From: Neobacillus drentensis
GTDB lineage: Bacteria; Bacillota; Bacilli; Bacillales; Cytobacillaceae
Length of the DNA stretch: 64,000 nt
Assembly: GCF_021560175.1 (NCBI RefSeq)
Contig: NZ_CP091110.1
Location: forward strand, 2,036,001-2,100,000
Reading direction: 5' to 3'
Part shown: positions 27,705-36,664 of the stretch, in pieces
Numbering within the stretch: position 1 is the first letter of the stretch
Layout: each line of letters begins with the position of its first letter
Notes under the pieces: generated by a model
The model's input: only the letters and a program-made list of their open reading frames with translations
What the model was told of the DNA's origin: nothing
Databases searched by the model: none
Program-made: the position numbers and the translations under genes

Positions 27705-28581
27705 TCACGATAATAGATATAAGAAATAACATCATATGAATAACGGAGTATCTAAACATCCGTTTCGCCCAATGATCTTCATTTTGTGTAGAAAATCCGC
27801 TAATAGATAAAATGATCCATCCAATATTTAATAGTGTCATAAATCCGATGAAAAACATACTAAGAGATTTCATGAAGAATGGTATTGGAATCAAACAGAT
27901 AAGATAAAATAAAAGGTGGATTTTCGTTTTCTTGATGCCTGATACAACAGGTAACATGGCGAATCCTGCCCGTTTGTAATCATCAAATCTTCGTATGGCG
28001 ATTGCATAAGTATGGGGCATTTGCCAAATGAATATGATGAGTGCCATCATCATAGGAATAAGTTGAAAACTGCTAGATAACACAGACCAACCAATTAAAG
28101 GTGTTACGCATCCTGATACGGCACCAATAATCGTGTTCCATGAGTATTTTTGTTTGCTCCAAAATGTGTACAAGACTACATAAAAAAACCAACCAATAAA
28201 TGAAAATAGTAACACTTCGGCATTTGTAAAAAGCAATATTAGAAATCCTATTATGCTTGTTGTAACTCCTAAAATTAAAACAAACTTCTTGCTGAACTCG
28301 CCAGTAGCACTCGGTCTATTTTTAGTTCGTTCCATTAGTTTATCTAAATCGGTTTCGTACCAATTATTCAACATTAAAGCACCTGCAATGACAAAGGCAC
28401 TTCCTATTAATGTAACAAAGAAAGAGGCAATATGTTCAGCAAGTGGAAGATGATTGATATGAGAAGATAAAAAATATCCTGCCAACACAGGAAGTACATT
28501 GATAACAAAGACTTTCCCTTTTATGAGGCTGATAAGGTTTATAAAGAAATTTTTAGGTGTTTTAGTTTGCATTTGATTCAT
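27694..28581 (-). CDS. ctaB: Protoheme IX farnesyltransferase (CtaB/CyoE-like)
   Basis: A 295-residue UbiA-type membrane prenyltransferase with about nine helices. The first prenyl-diphosphate/Mg2+ box is NNWYETDLD followed by MERTKNRP; the family usually has an Asp where Glu stands here. The second aspartate region is RRFDDYKRAGFAMLP. It converts haem B to haem O for terminal oxidases. It is monocistronic and not beside ctaA or the cta oxidase genes, so it may be a second paralogue; the redox context on its downstream side may be coincidental. Confidence 0.88.
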   Translation of the reverse strand: MNQMQTKTPKNFFINLISLIKGKVFVINVLPVLAGYFLSSHINHLPLAEHIASFFVTLIGSAFVIAGALMLNNWYETDLDKLMERTKNRPSATGEFSKKFVLILGVTTSIIGFLILLFTNAEVLLFSFIGWFFYVVLYTFWSKQKYSWNTIIGAVSGCVTPLIGWSVLSSSFQLIPMMMALIIFIWQMPHTYAIAIRRFDDYKRAGFAMLPVVSGIKKTKIHLLFYLICLIPIPFFMKSLSMFFIGFMTLLNIGWIILSISGFSTQNEDHWAKRMFRYSVIHMMLFLISIIVMSI

Positions 28582-28770
28582 AGCTGTTCCTCTCTCTTTC
28601 TATCCACCAGACTATTTATTTTAACACAAAGATTCGTCGAATGCTTATGGTTTATTTTTGAATTTCGTTCTGTGTCAGATACTTAATGCTGCTTTTTCAT
28701 AATAATTTCTTTTGCTCAAGGAATAACCAAATTTTGAGAAGGGGAAGTTAAAGAAAAGGAGGGGATGTTT

Positions 28771-29769
28771 TTGAGTGAAAAAGTTGAAATAATCAAGTTA
28801 ACCAGTGCAGAAATCTCTACACTATGGTCAACTTATTTGAATGTAAATGTAGTAAACTGCTTTATGACTCATTATCTGGAAACTTGCAATGACCCTGATA
28901 TTCTGGAAATACTCAAAGAAACAAATCATTTTGCAGAAAAACATCAGAATGAAATAGAGCAATTATTTTTAAAAGAAAAAATCGCCATACCAAATGGTTT
29001 TAATGCCAATGAACATGTTGTATCTAATGCACCTAAATTATTTTCGGACGTTTTTTATATAACGTCTGTTTTGCAAATGTGTAAATTTGGAATTACCTCA
29101 CATACAGCGAGCTTTACACTTGCTGCAAGAGAGGATATTCGGGTCCTATTTAAGGATCTTATTGATGATGTTTCCCATTTATACAATAGAGTTGTCAATT
29201 GTATGCAGGAAAAAGGAATTTATATACGATTGCCTGCTATGAATTATCCATCAAAAGTAGATTATATTAACAATGAAAATATTCTAACAGGGTGGTTCGG
29301 AAAAAAGCGGCCGTTGTTAGGGATTGAAGTCACACATTTATCAAGCAATGGGTATCAAAATGATATGGGAAAGGTGTTATGTACCGGTTTTTCACAAGTA
29401 GCCCAGGATAGAGAGGTGAAGGATTATTTTCTAAGAGGTAAGAAATTATGCAAGAGTATTTCAGCTTCCATTTACGAGGTTATAGAAGAAAGTGAAGTCT
29501 CAACTGGAATGCCATGGGATCAGAGTATCACCAACGCAGAGGTTGCTCCTTTTTCTGATCAATTTATGTTATACATAATAGGCATTCTGTCTGCTTTAGG
29601 GATTACTGGGTATGGAGCAGGAATCTCAACCTCCTTGCGAAGAGATGTAGGAGCCATGTATGCCAATTTTATAGCAAAGACAGTTGCATTTGTGGAAGAT
29701 GGTATTAATTTAATGATTGATAGAGAATGGATGGAACAACCTCCTAAGATAATGGAGCAAGAGAAGTAA
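28771..29769 (+). CDS. DUF3231 family protein (first of two)
   Basis: A 332-residue protein of two tandem ferritin-like helical repeats (about residues 5-160 and 170-330), as in the DUF3231 family found in spore-forming bacilli. The repeat ends are recognisable: FKDLIDDVSHLYNRV in the first, and the second begins near RPLLGIEVTHLSSN. TTG 28771 is preferred over ATG 28765 because AAAGGAGG lies 8 nt before it. The proteins are thought to be spore- or envelope-associated but no enzymatic role is known. It is followed by a paralogue 126 bp downstream. Confidence 0.85.
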   Translation: MSEKVEIIKLTSAEISTLWSTYLNVNVVNCFMTHYLETCNDPDILEILKETNHFAEKHQNEIEQLFLKEKIAIPNGFNANEHVVSNAPKLFSDVFYITSVLQMCKFGITSHTASFTLAAREDIRVLFKDLIDDVSHLYNRVVNCMQEKGIYIRLPAMNYPSKVDYINNENILTGWFGKKRPLLGIEVTHLSSNGYQNDMGKVLCTGFSQVAQDREVKDYFLRGKKLCKSISASIYEVIEESEVSTGMPWDQSITNAEVAPFSDQFMLYIIGILSALGITGYGAGISTSLRRDVGAMYANFIAKTVAFVEDGINLMIDREWMEQPPKIMEQEK

Positions 29770-29895
29770 CTTTTCAAAAGGCTAACTGTTTGGGATGACG
29801 TTTTTTTACACAAGTTTGATTCATGACGTCGATCGTATACTAGGGATAATTTCATCATATTAACTATTGAAGTGGTGTAGAGGAGAGGGATTGAT

Positions 29896-30933
29896 ATGAC
29901 AAATCTTAATGATAAAGAGGTAATAGCTGAAAGTAATATTCCACTTACTGCTTCGGAATTAGGGTTTCTTTGGGCACAATATATGAATGATACTTTAGAT
30001 ATTTGTGTAATGGATTATTTCAAATATATTTGTAAGGATAAAGACATTCTTCCTCTTATCGAAAATTCCTCAAATATAGCAAAAAATGACATCAGAATTA
30101 TTTCTGAGATCTTTATAAAAGAAAAACACCCGATACCAGTGGGATTTACGGATGAAGATGTTAATATAGATGCACCTAGGCTGTACTCAGATTCGTTTAT
30201 CCTTATGTATATTCAAAAAGTAGAAGTACTAGCAATGGCAAGTATAAGTATGGCAGTTGGTCTCTCCGCTCGTTCAGATGTAAGCGACTTTTTTAGAAAA
30301 TTACTTATATCCGTGTCTGAATTACACGATAAGGTTAGAAAAGTTATGTTAGCAAAAGGTGTATACGTCCGACCACCGCAAATACCTAGTCCAGATCAGA
30401 TTAACTTTGTAGAAACTCAGGGTTTCCTGTTTGATTTTTTGGGTAAGCATAAACGGCCTCTGACAGCAATTGAGATTACACATCTTTTTAACAACTTTCA
30501 AACAAATGCTATGGGTAAAGCGATGATGATGGCATTTGCTCAGGTGTGTAAAAATGAAGATGTTAAACAATTCCTTATAAAAGGAAAAGAAATTGCAAAT
30601 AAACATATGAAGAAATTTGGTTCAATCCTAATTGATGAAGACATTTCAGCACCCATGAGTTTGGACGCACATGTTACAGATAGTACCATCGCACCTTTTT
30701 CAGATAAATTAATGATGTTTCAAACAACTTATATGATCGCAGCAGGGATTGGGAATTACGGTATGGCTGCTGGCACTTGTCAAAGAATAGATGTAAGTGC
30801 TACCTTTGCACGCCTTGCAACTGAAATTGCTTTATATGCGGAAGATGGCGCAAATATACTAATAAAACATGGCTGGTTGGAAGAACCTCCGAAATCAGTT
30901 GATCGAGAAAAACTTGCCAATCAAAGTAATTGA
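29896..30933 (+). CDS. DUF3231 family protein (second of two)
   Basis: A 345-residue paralogue of the preceding gene with the same two-repeat helical layout. RPLTAIEITHLFNNFQTNAMG corresponds to the start of the second half, and DGANILIKHGWLEEPP matches the DGINLMIDREWMEQPP end of its neighbour. The ribosome binding site GAGGAGAGG precedes ATG 29896. The pair probably arose by tandem duplication and has diverged widely. Function is unknown beyond the spore-former association. Confidence 0.85.
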   Translation: MTNLNDKEVIAESNIPLTASELGFLWAQYMNDTLDICVMDYFKYICKDKDILPLIENSSNIAKNDIRIISEIFIKEKHPIPVGFTDEDVNIDAPRLYSDSFILMYIQKVEVLAMASISMAVGLSARSDVSDFFRKLLISVSELHDKVRKVMLAKGVYVRPPQIPSPDQINFVETQGFLFDFLGKHKRPLTAIEITHLFNNFQTNAMGKAMMMAFAQVCKNEDVKQFLIKGKEIANKHMKKFGSILIDEDISAPMSLDAHVTDSTIAPFSDKLMMFQTTYMIAAGIGNYGMAAGTCQRIDVSATFARLATEIALYAEDGANILIKHGWLEEPPKSVDREKLANQSN

Positions 30934-30992
30934 AGGCAACTTCGCTTGAAAGAATGAGACCTCATGATCCTAAAAAATAGATATGGTATAGA

Positions 30993-31009
30993 TCTTCAAA
31001 ACTGCTTGA
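30993..31009 (+). repeat. 17-bp direct repeat, right copy
   Basis: Identical to 17616-17632. Here it is followed by the perfect small stem ACGGCT-GA-AGCCGT (31009-31022), which resembles a tRNA variable arm, but no tRNA body can be folded around it. Confidence 0.5.
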
Positions 31010-31041
31010 CGGCTGAAGCCGTACCGATTGCCCGAGAAAAA

Positions 31042-31083
31042 ATGCAGGCGTGAATTCTTTGTGGATTCACGCCTGTATTTTTT
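31042..31083 (+). terminator. Strong Rho-independent terminator
   Basis: ATGCAGGCGTGAAT pairs with ATTCACGCCTGTAT and is followed by a T run. It ends the DUF3231 transcript. Confidence 0.88.
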
Positions 31084-31131
31084 ACATCAATAGATCCTCC
31101 TTGGATTCTGAGCAAAGGTTAATTAAAACAA

Positions 31132-31163
31132 AAAGTCGTAAAAGTGAAAATAGAAAGTCGTAA
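31132..31163 (+). promoter_or_regulatory. Two AAAGTCGTAA direct repeats upstream of the solute-binding gene
   Basis: AAAGTCGTAA occurs at 31132-31141 and 31154-31163, start to start 22 bp (two helical turns). A TATACT -10 lies at 31194. The arrangement suits an AraC/YesN-type activator, the usual regulator of such sugar-binding lipoproteins. No such regulator is encoded nearby. Confidence 0.5.
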
Positions 31164-31281
31164 TAGTAGTATTTCAATTTAATCTAACTCTTTTATACTA
31201 GAGATACGGATGTTTGAAAATTCAAAAAACAAAAAATCAGACATTTGTACATACTTGTTAAATAAAAAAGGGGGAAAACGA

Positions 31282-32769
31282 ATGGAAAAGAAAGCGTTAT
31301 CATTTTTTCTGATGTTGGTAATGGTAGTTTCAGTAGTTTTATCAGGCTGTTCATCGAAGGAAAGCAGCGGGGCGGCAAGTGGAGGAGATTCAAAGGACAA
31401 GCCATATGAAATCACAATGGCCTACTTGTATTTTACCAAAATTGATGACCTTCCTGCAGTACAGGCCGAAATTAACAAAATTACCAAGAAAAAAATTAAC
31501 GCAACTGTAAAACTTATGCCGATTGAAGCTGCGGCTTGGCAGCAGCAATCAACCCTATTATTAACAGGTAATGAAAAAGTCGATCTTATGTTGGCAACAG
31601 GAACTGCAGGCTACTCTTTGCCAGCAACAAAAGGACAGTTTCTTCCTTTAGATGATTTATTAAAGAAATATGGAAAGGGCATTATCGATGCTGTTCCTAA
31701 GCATGTACTTGAAGGAGCTAAGGTCGATGGCAAAATTTACGGAGTTCCAAGTATAAGAGACTTCGCAGCTAATTATGGATTTGTTATGCGAAAGGATATT
31801 GTAGACAAATACCATATCGATCTATCCCAAGTAAAATCTTTTGAAGATTTAACCAATGTCTTCAAAACGGTAAAAGAAAACGAACCTGGCATGGCACCAA
31901 TTGCTAACACCACAACATTTAACCAACCTGCAATGGTTATAGACGGTGGGAATTTTGATATTCTGGGAGACTCTTTAGGTGTAGTATCCTTTAAAGAAAA
32001 AAAGGTTGTAAATTTATTTGAACAGCCAGAGTATGTTAAAGCTGTGGATCTTGCAAGACAATGGTATAAAGCAGGATATACCTTGAAAAATGCAGCAAAC
32101 ATTACCGATGCCAACGTATCTATGGTTAAATCAGGTAAAGGCTTTGGTTACTTCTCGCATCAGAAGCCAGGATTTGCTCTTCAAGAGTCAGCAATGACAG
32201 GGCATGAAATGGTAGCTGTTACGTTTACAAAGCCATATTCTTACACAGATGCTGCAATCGGGCTTAACTTGGCAATCACAAGAAACAGCCAAAATCCGGA
32301 AAAAACGATGCAATTCTTGAACCTACTTTATACCGACAAAGATATTATGAATCTGTTAGCGAATGGTATTGAAGGTAAGCACTACCAGGTTAATTCCGAT
32401 GGAACGATTAAATTACCAGATGGAGTAAAAGAATCAAATTATGTATTCAATCAGTGGGAACTTGGAGACAATGCTTTGACTCGTGTTTGGCAAGGCAATG
32501 ATGTGAACTATTGGGATGAAATGCTTAAATTTAATGATTCAGCGGTCATTTCTCCAGCATTTGGTTTCCAGTTTAATCCTGATCCGGTCAAAACAGAAAT
32601 TGCAGCAAGTACAAATGTTATCAATCAGTACAAAGCTGCACTTGAAGCTGGTGCATTAGATCCTAATAAGACTTTCCCAGAATTTAATAAAAAACTAAAA
32701 GCAGCAGGCATTGATAAAATCATTGCTGAAAAGCAAAAGCAATTTGATGCGTGGAAAAAGAATAATTAA
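31282..32769 (+). CDS. Extracellular sugar-binding lipoprotein (LplA-like, ABC transporter family 1)
   Basis: Numbered from ATG 31282 (after AAAGGGGGAAAACG) it has 495 residues, with a lipoprotein signal peptide ending LSGC (Cys23) and a Ser/Gly-rich tether. The mature part is a type-1 solute-binding protein with a C-terminal DUF3502-like region (INQYKAALEAGALDP, DKIIAEKQKQFDAW), as in LplA/YtcQ proteins that bind oligosaccharides. The expected two permease genes (LplB/YtcP-like) are absent on both sides, so it must share permeases encoded elsewhere or be an orphan. It lies next to a GH3 glucosidase, which suggests a beta-glucoside ligand. An upstream in-frame start at 31210 would hide the signal peptide and is rejected. 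Confidence 0.9.
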   Translation: MEKKALSFFLMLVMVVSVVLSGCSSKESSGAASGGDSKDKPYEITMAYLYFTKIDDLPAVQAEINKITKKKINATVKLMPIEAAAWQQQSTLLLTGNEKVDLMLATGTAGYSLPATKGQFLPLDDLLKKYGKGIIDAVPKHVLEGAKVDGKIYGVPSIRDFAANYGFVMRKDIVDKYHIDLSQVKSFEDLTNVFKTVKENEPGMAPIANTTTFNQPAMVIDGGNFDILGDSLGVVSFKEKKVVNLFEQPEYVKAVDLARQWYKAGYTLKNAANITDANVSMVKSGKGFGYFSHQKPGFALQESAMTGHEMVAVTFTKPYSYTDAAIGLNLAITRNSQNPEKTMQFLNLLYTDKDIMNLLANGIEGKHYQVNSDGTIKLPDGVKESNYVFNQWELGDNALTRVWQGNDVNYWDEMLKFNDSAVISPAFGFQFNPDPVKTEIAASTNVINQYKAALEAGALDPNKTFPEFNKKLKAAGIDKIIAEKQKQFDAWKKNN

Positions 32770-32774
32770 TTAAT

Positions 32775-32817
32775 AAGAGAGAGAGCTAGTGAGAATGTAA
32801 CTAGTTCTCTTCTCTTA
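32775..32817 (+). terminator. Terminator-like hairpin
   Basis: AAGAGAGAGAGCTAGT pairs with ACTAGTTCTCTTCTCTT-type sequence. No long T run follows, so it may only partly terminate before the GH3 gene. Confidence 0.5.
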
Positions 32818-32886
32818 TGGCTACATATTTTTCTCAAAAGTTGAAAAACAAAAAATGCGTTTTAATAATTTTATGAGGTGAAAAAG

Positions 32887-35439
32887 ATGGCCAACCGTAC
32901 ATACGAAGACCAAGCAAGCCGAACCGAGCTTGCCAAAACAATAGCCAGAGAAGGAATTGTCCTTCTAAGAAATGAGAATCAAATCCTTCCATTACATCCA
33001 ACCAGTCCTGTTGCTGTTTTTGGAAGAGGGCAGGTTGCAACCCAAATTGGAGGAAGCGGTTCGGGAGCATCAGACTCCAAAAATGCCAGCACCATCATGG
33101 ATGGTCTGCTAAGTCTCGGCTTTAACCTAGATCAAGAGCTGGCATCGAAATACCAAAAACAACTATCATTAGAACCCAAGCAAGAAATGACCGATTTCAT
33201 GGAGATCATCACCAGTGGCTATATTTATGAGATTTGGGGCGTCTATAACCCGCCGGCCAAAGAACTGGCTATAGATGATAAAGTGGTTTCTGCTTCTGCT
33301 GGAAAAGCTGAAACTGCCATCATTGTCTTATCTAGAAATTCCGGCGGAGAAGAAAGTGACCGAAAAGTGGAAGATGATTATTATTTACAGCCATCAGAAA
33401 AAGCATTGGTAGAGCAGGTTACGTCCAATTTCAAACATGTAGTCGTGGTGATTAATACAAACGGTTATGTGGATACTGCCTGGACGAATGACTATAAAAA
33501 TATTGAGGGCTTGGTGTATCTTGGACTGCCAGGTGAGGCAGGTGGCACAGCTTTAGCAGAAGTACTAGCCGGATCATACTCTCCTTCAGGAAAACTTACA
33601 GCAACGATGGCGCTGAGCTATGACGATTACCCAACGGCAAGGCATTTTAGCTATAACAAGGACCTTCCGGAAAGTATTTTAACTTATGACAGCTATGGTT
33701 TGGATGCAGCTGCAAATGGAAGCATCGGTTTTAGCATGAGTCCGGTTACCGTCTATCAAGAAGGCATTTATTTGGGGTACCGTTACTTTGATACATTTGG
33801 AAAAAAGGTGATGTTCCCGTTTGGACATGGCCTCTCCTATACCAACTTTGAGATCACGAATGTGGCTGTTTCCATCGATAAGGATCAGGAAATAATTCGG
33901 ATAACCGCTGATGTTCGCAACACCGGCGAAACATATTCCGGCCAAGAAGTGGTTCAGGTATACATCAGTGAGCCTGATGGGAAGCTCGAAAAGCCTTATC
34001 AGAAGCTGACCACTTTTTCAAAAACAAAAGACCTTGCGCCGGGAGAAAAGCAAACGCTCGCTTTGAACTTTCCGTTTTCCGAGCTTGCTTCCTACTATGA
34101 AGAGACTGCTTCCTATCTAATCGAAGCTGGAGACTATCTCCTAAGAGTGGGGAACTCTTCACGGAATACGCATGTTGTCGGTAAAATCAGTGTACCCGTT
34201 ACCATTGTGACCGAGCAGCTTTCCAATCGATTAGTCTTACATCCTGCCAATCAAGGGAAGATAGAATTTTTAAGCAAGGAAGGCGTGTCATCCATCACTT
34301 ACGAGGGCGAGTTAGAGGAAATTTCCTCATCAGCTTGCGTAGGGGTTCTTACGAAGGATGATGTAACCTTTAAGGAAATGGAACCTGCAAACCAATTTGA
34401 GGAACATCCCTTTGCACATACCGAATTTGCTTTAGAAGATGTCAAACAAGGAAAAATTACTATGGAACAATTTGTGGCGCAGCTAACCAAAGAGGAACTG
34501 GCCGTTTTGGTGAATGGGCACGGAAAAGGGGTACCGTTCGGAGGAATCGGCTTGGATGTGCCCGATTCTATTTGCTATGAGGACGGAAAAGACATCGGTA
34601 GCAATACGCATCCTACGGGCCAAAACAATTATGTATCACCGGGAATTGAACGTTTAGGGGTTGCCTCTATTTTTTATAAAGATGGACCTGCTGGAGTCAG
34701 AATGACGGCGTGGCCGATTCAAACCGTTATGGCTAATACTTGGAATCGTGAACTTCTCTATGAATTCGGTGATGCCGCCGGGCAAGAAGCCGAGAGCCAG
34801 CAAGTGGATTCCTGGCTTGCTCCCGCCGTCAATCTTCATCGAAACCCGATTGGGGGAAGGAACTTTGAATATTATTCAGAGGATCCGTTATTAAGTGGAG
34901 AGTGCGCGGTGGCAGTGGCGAATGGGGTGCAGGAAAACCATCTTGTCACGGTTTGTGCCAAGCATTTTGCCCTCAACGAGCAGGAAACCTATCGCCGCGG
35001 ACATAGCATACGGAATATTGATGCAGTTGATAGTATTGTCGAAGAGCGGGTGGCCCGGGAATTATATTTGAAGCCATTTGAAATGTTGGTCAAGCAAACA
35101 AAGATGATGAATATCATGACTTCTTTTAATAAAATTAATGGAGTGTTTGCCGCAGGAAGCCATGATCTGAATACAGCTATCCTTAGGGAAGAATGGGACT
35201 TCAACGGCTTTGTGGTCACGGACTGGGGCGACATGGATACGGTCGTTGACGGGGCAGATGCGATTGCCGCTGGCAATGACATTGTCATGCCAGGAGGGCC
35301 CCCAGTCATCGAACAAGTGCTTGCCGGTCTTGAAGAGGGCAGATGCACCCTTGCGGATTTGCAAAGAAATGTCATCAACCTATTAAATTTTGTGGTAAAT
35401 TCCGAGGCATTTAAAGTTCAAACTAGTAAAGTAAAATAG
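32887..35439 (+). CDS. Beta-glucosidase-type GH3 glycoside hydrolase with swapped domain order
   Basis: An 850-residue cytoplasmic GH3 enzyme. The order is reversed relative to classical GH3: the C-terminal (alpha/beta)6 sandwich comes first (EGIVLLRNENQILPL near residue 22), then a fibronectin-III-like segment (GLSYTNFEITNV, about residues 315-440), and last the TIM-barrel domain (DGPAGVR about residue 600, KHFALNEQETYR, then the nucleophile in VVTDWGD, Asp779). This arrangement is known from Ruminococcus-type beta-glucosidases. It should release glucose or related sugars from beta-glycosides. ATG 32887 follows GAGGTG; a GTG at 32878 overlaps that site. No signal peptide. Confidence 0.92.
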   Translation: MANRTYEDQASRTELAKTIAREGIVLLRNENQILPLHPTSPVAVFGRGQVATQIGGSGSGASDSKNASTIMDGLLSLGFNLDQELASKYQKQLSLEPKQEMTDFMEIITSGYIYEIWGVYNPPAKELAIDDKVVSASAGKAETAIIVLSRNSGGEESDRKVEDDYYLQPSEKALVEQVTSNFKHVVVVINTNGYVDTAWTNDYKNIEGLVYLGLPGEAGGTALAEVLAGSYSPSGKLTATMALSYDDYPTARHFSYNKDLPESILTYDSYGLDAAANGSIGFSMSPVTVYQEGIYLGYRYFDTFGKKVMFPFGHGLSYTNFEITNVAVSIDKDQEIIRITADVRNTGETYSGQEVVQVYISEPDGKLEKPYQKLTTFSKTKDLAPGEKQTLALNFPFSELASYYEETASYLIEAGDYLLRVGNSSRNTHVVGKISVPVTIVTEQLSNRLVLHPANQGKIEFLSKEGVSSITYEGELEEISSSACVGVLTKDDVTFKEMEPANQFEEHPFAHTEFALEDVKQGKITMEQFVAQLTKEELAVLVNGHGKGVPFGGIGLDVPDSICYEDGKDIGSNTHPTGQNNYVSPGIERLGVASIFYKDGPAGVRMTAWPIQTVMANTWNRELLYEFGDAAGQEAESQQVDSWLAPAVNLHRNPIGGRNFEYYSEDPLLSGECAVAVANGVQENHLVTVCAKHFALNEQETYRRGHSIRNIDAVDSIVEERVARELYLKPFEMLVKQTKMMNIMTSFNKINGVFAAGSHDLNTAILREEWDFNGFVVTDWGDMDTVVDGADAIAAGNDIVMPGGPPVIEQVLAGLEEGRCTLADLQRNVINLLNFVVNSEAFKVQTSKVK

Positions 35440-35509
35440 CCGAAAACAGAGACTTTCTAGTTAGAAAGTTAGATTAAAAAACAGCAAAAATTGATCAGTG
35501 AACTTATTT

Positions 35510-35538
35510 GCGTCTACCGAATTGGTAGGCGTTTTTTA
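35510..35538 (+). terminator. Rho-independent terminator of the GH3 gene
   Basis: GCGTCTACC pairs with GGTAGGCG around GAATT and is followed by T6. The rest of 35540-35780 holds no gene I can support. Confidence 0.8.
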
Positions 35539-35787
35539 TTTGAAAGTTTTACATGGCTATTCCACCAAAACATACAACCGAAACGTTTATGGCAGCTTTG
35601 GGAATGGTAATATGTTTATAACTTAGGAAATACTTAAACTCAAGCAATTTCCCTAGTTATTGCTGCATTTATGATCCCAGCAATCAGATTTTCATCCATT
35701 TTTAAAATGTCATTTGCTTTCTCGATAATCGGGGGGAAATCAAATGGCTAGTGCCTTATTAATAAAAAAGTTCACTTTTTTCTCAAA

Positions 35788-35820
35788 CTGCATACTTTCT
35801 GCAAACTTTTCTTGTAGGAT
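35788..35820 (+). promoter_or_regulatory. 11-bp-phased CTGCA repeat and -10, site 1 (YdhK-like gene)
   Basis: CTGCA at 35788 and 35799 (11 bp apart), followed by ACTTTT and TAGGAT at 35815, 16 bp from the second CTGCA. Four other promoters in the island share this layout. Tandem 11-bp repeats over the -35 are typical of OmpR-family activators. Confidence 0.6.
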
Positions 35821-35852
35821 AGGTTTTGTAACAAAATGTAAGGAGGATCTAA

Positions 35853-36461
35853 ATGAAACCAAAAAGACTGTTTATAGGGATTTTCACGTTAGTTTTAATG
35901 TTCATGTTAGCTGCTTGTTCAGGTAATAGTACGGATAATAGCACTGACAAAGGTTCAAAAATGGATCATCAAAACATGAAGATGGATAATAAGAATTCGG
36001 ATGATAAAAGTATGGACATGGGTGATATGGATCATTCAGGTTCTGGTGAGATTCCTGCAGGATTAAAGGTAGCAGAGAATCCAAAATATAAGGTAGGAGA
36101 CCAAGCTATTCTTAAATCAGATCATATGGAAGGGATGAACGGTGCTGAAGCAACTGTTGTTGGTGCCTTTGATACGATAGCTTATGCTGTTACCTATACA
36201 CCGACTACTGGAGGAAATCCAGTAAAAAATCATAAATGGGTTATTCAAGAAGAAATCAAAGATGCTGGGGATAAAGCCTTAGAACCTGGAACAAAAGTTA
36301 CCATGCAGGCAGACCACATGGAAGGTATGGATGGTGCAACGGGAACAATTGATTCAGCGGAAAAAACAACTGTATATATGGTTGATTACACACCAACTAC
36401 TGGTGGGGAAAAAGTAACAAATCATAAATGGGTAACAGAAAGTGAACTATCTGCTAAATAA
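35853..36461 (+). CDS. YdhK-family lipoprotein with two DUF1541 repeats
   Basis: A 202-residue lipoprotein: signal peptide with lipobox LAAC (Cys22), a Ser/Asp-rich Met/His-containing linker (about residues 30-68, MDHQNMKMDN, MDMGDMDH), then two DUF1541 repeats of about 60 residues, each with DHMEGM, YTPTTGG and NHKWV. The Met/His clusters suggest binding of Cu(I) or a similar soft metal at the cell surface; this is an inference from composition. The ribosome binding site AAGGAGG is strong. Promoter site 1 places it in the CTGCA regulon. A second copy of the family is encoded at 41779-42348. Confidence 0.9.
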   Translation: MKPKRLFIGIFTLVLMFMLAACSGNSTDNSTDKGSKMDHQNMKMDNKNSDDKSMDMGDMDHSGSGEIPAGLKVAENPKYKVGDQAILKSDHMEGMNGAEATVVGAFDTIAYAVTYTPTTGGNPVKNHKWVIQEEIKDAGDKALEPGTKVTMQADHMEGMDGATGTIDSAEKTTVYMVDYTPTTGGEKVTNHKWVTESELSAK

Positions 36462-36494
36462 TGTGCAAAATTTTTGATAAGAGAGTTAAAGAGG

Positions 36495-36523
36495 AAAAGG
36501 GTTGCGATGCAATCCTTTTTTTA
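36495..36523 (+). terminator. Rho-independent terminator
   Basis: AAAAGGGTTGC pairs with GCAATCCTTTT around GAT, with more T following. Confidence 0.8.
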
Positions 36524-36599
36524 TTAATCAAAAAAGTGCAGCGAGGAAGAAGCAACAATCCTTAAATTTGTAGTGTTTTAAATAATTCTGTAAGAAAAC

Positions 36600-36632
36600 C
36601 TTCATAATTTCTGCAATTTTTTATGATAACCT
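36600..36632 (+). promoter_or_regulatory. 11-bp-phased CTGCA repeat, site 2 (DsbD-like gene)
   Basis: CTTCA (36600) and CTGCA (36611) are 11 bp apart; TAACCT starts 16 bp after the latter. The -10 is weak, and TATGAT at 36622 is an alternative. Confidence 0.45.
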
Positions 36633-36664
36633 TAAGATATTAAAATAGTCTGTTAGGTGATCAT

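Noticed and set aside
31210..31281. Upstream extension of the sugar-binding protein
   Set aside because: It would place 24 polar residues before the lipoprotein signal; ATG 31282 has the ribosome binding site.
35744..35926. 60-codon frame ahead of the first YdhK gene
   Set aside because: It overlaps the promoter repeat and the YdhK start in another frame, without a credible protein.
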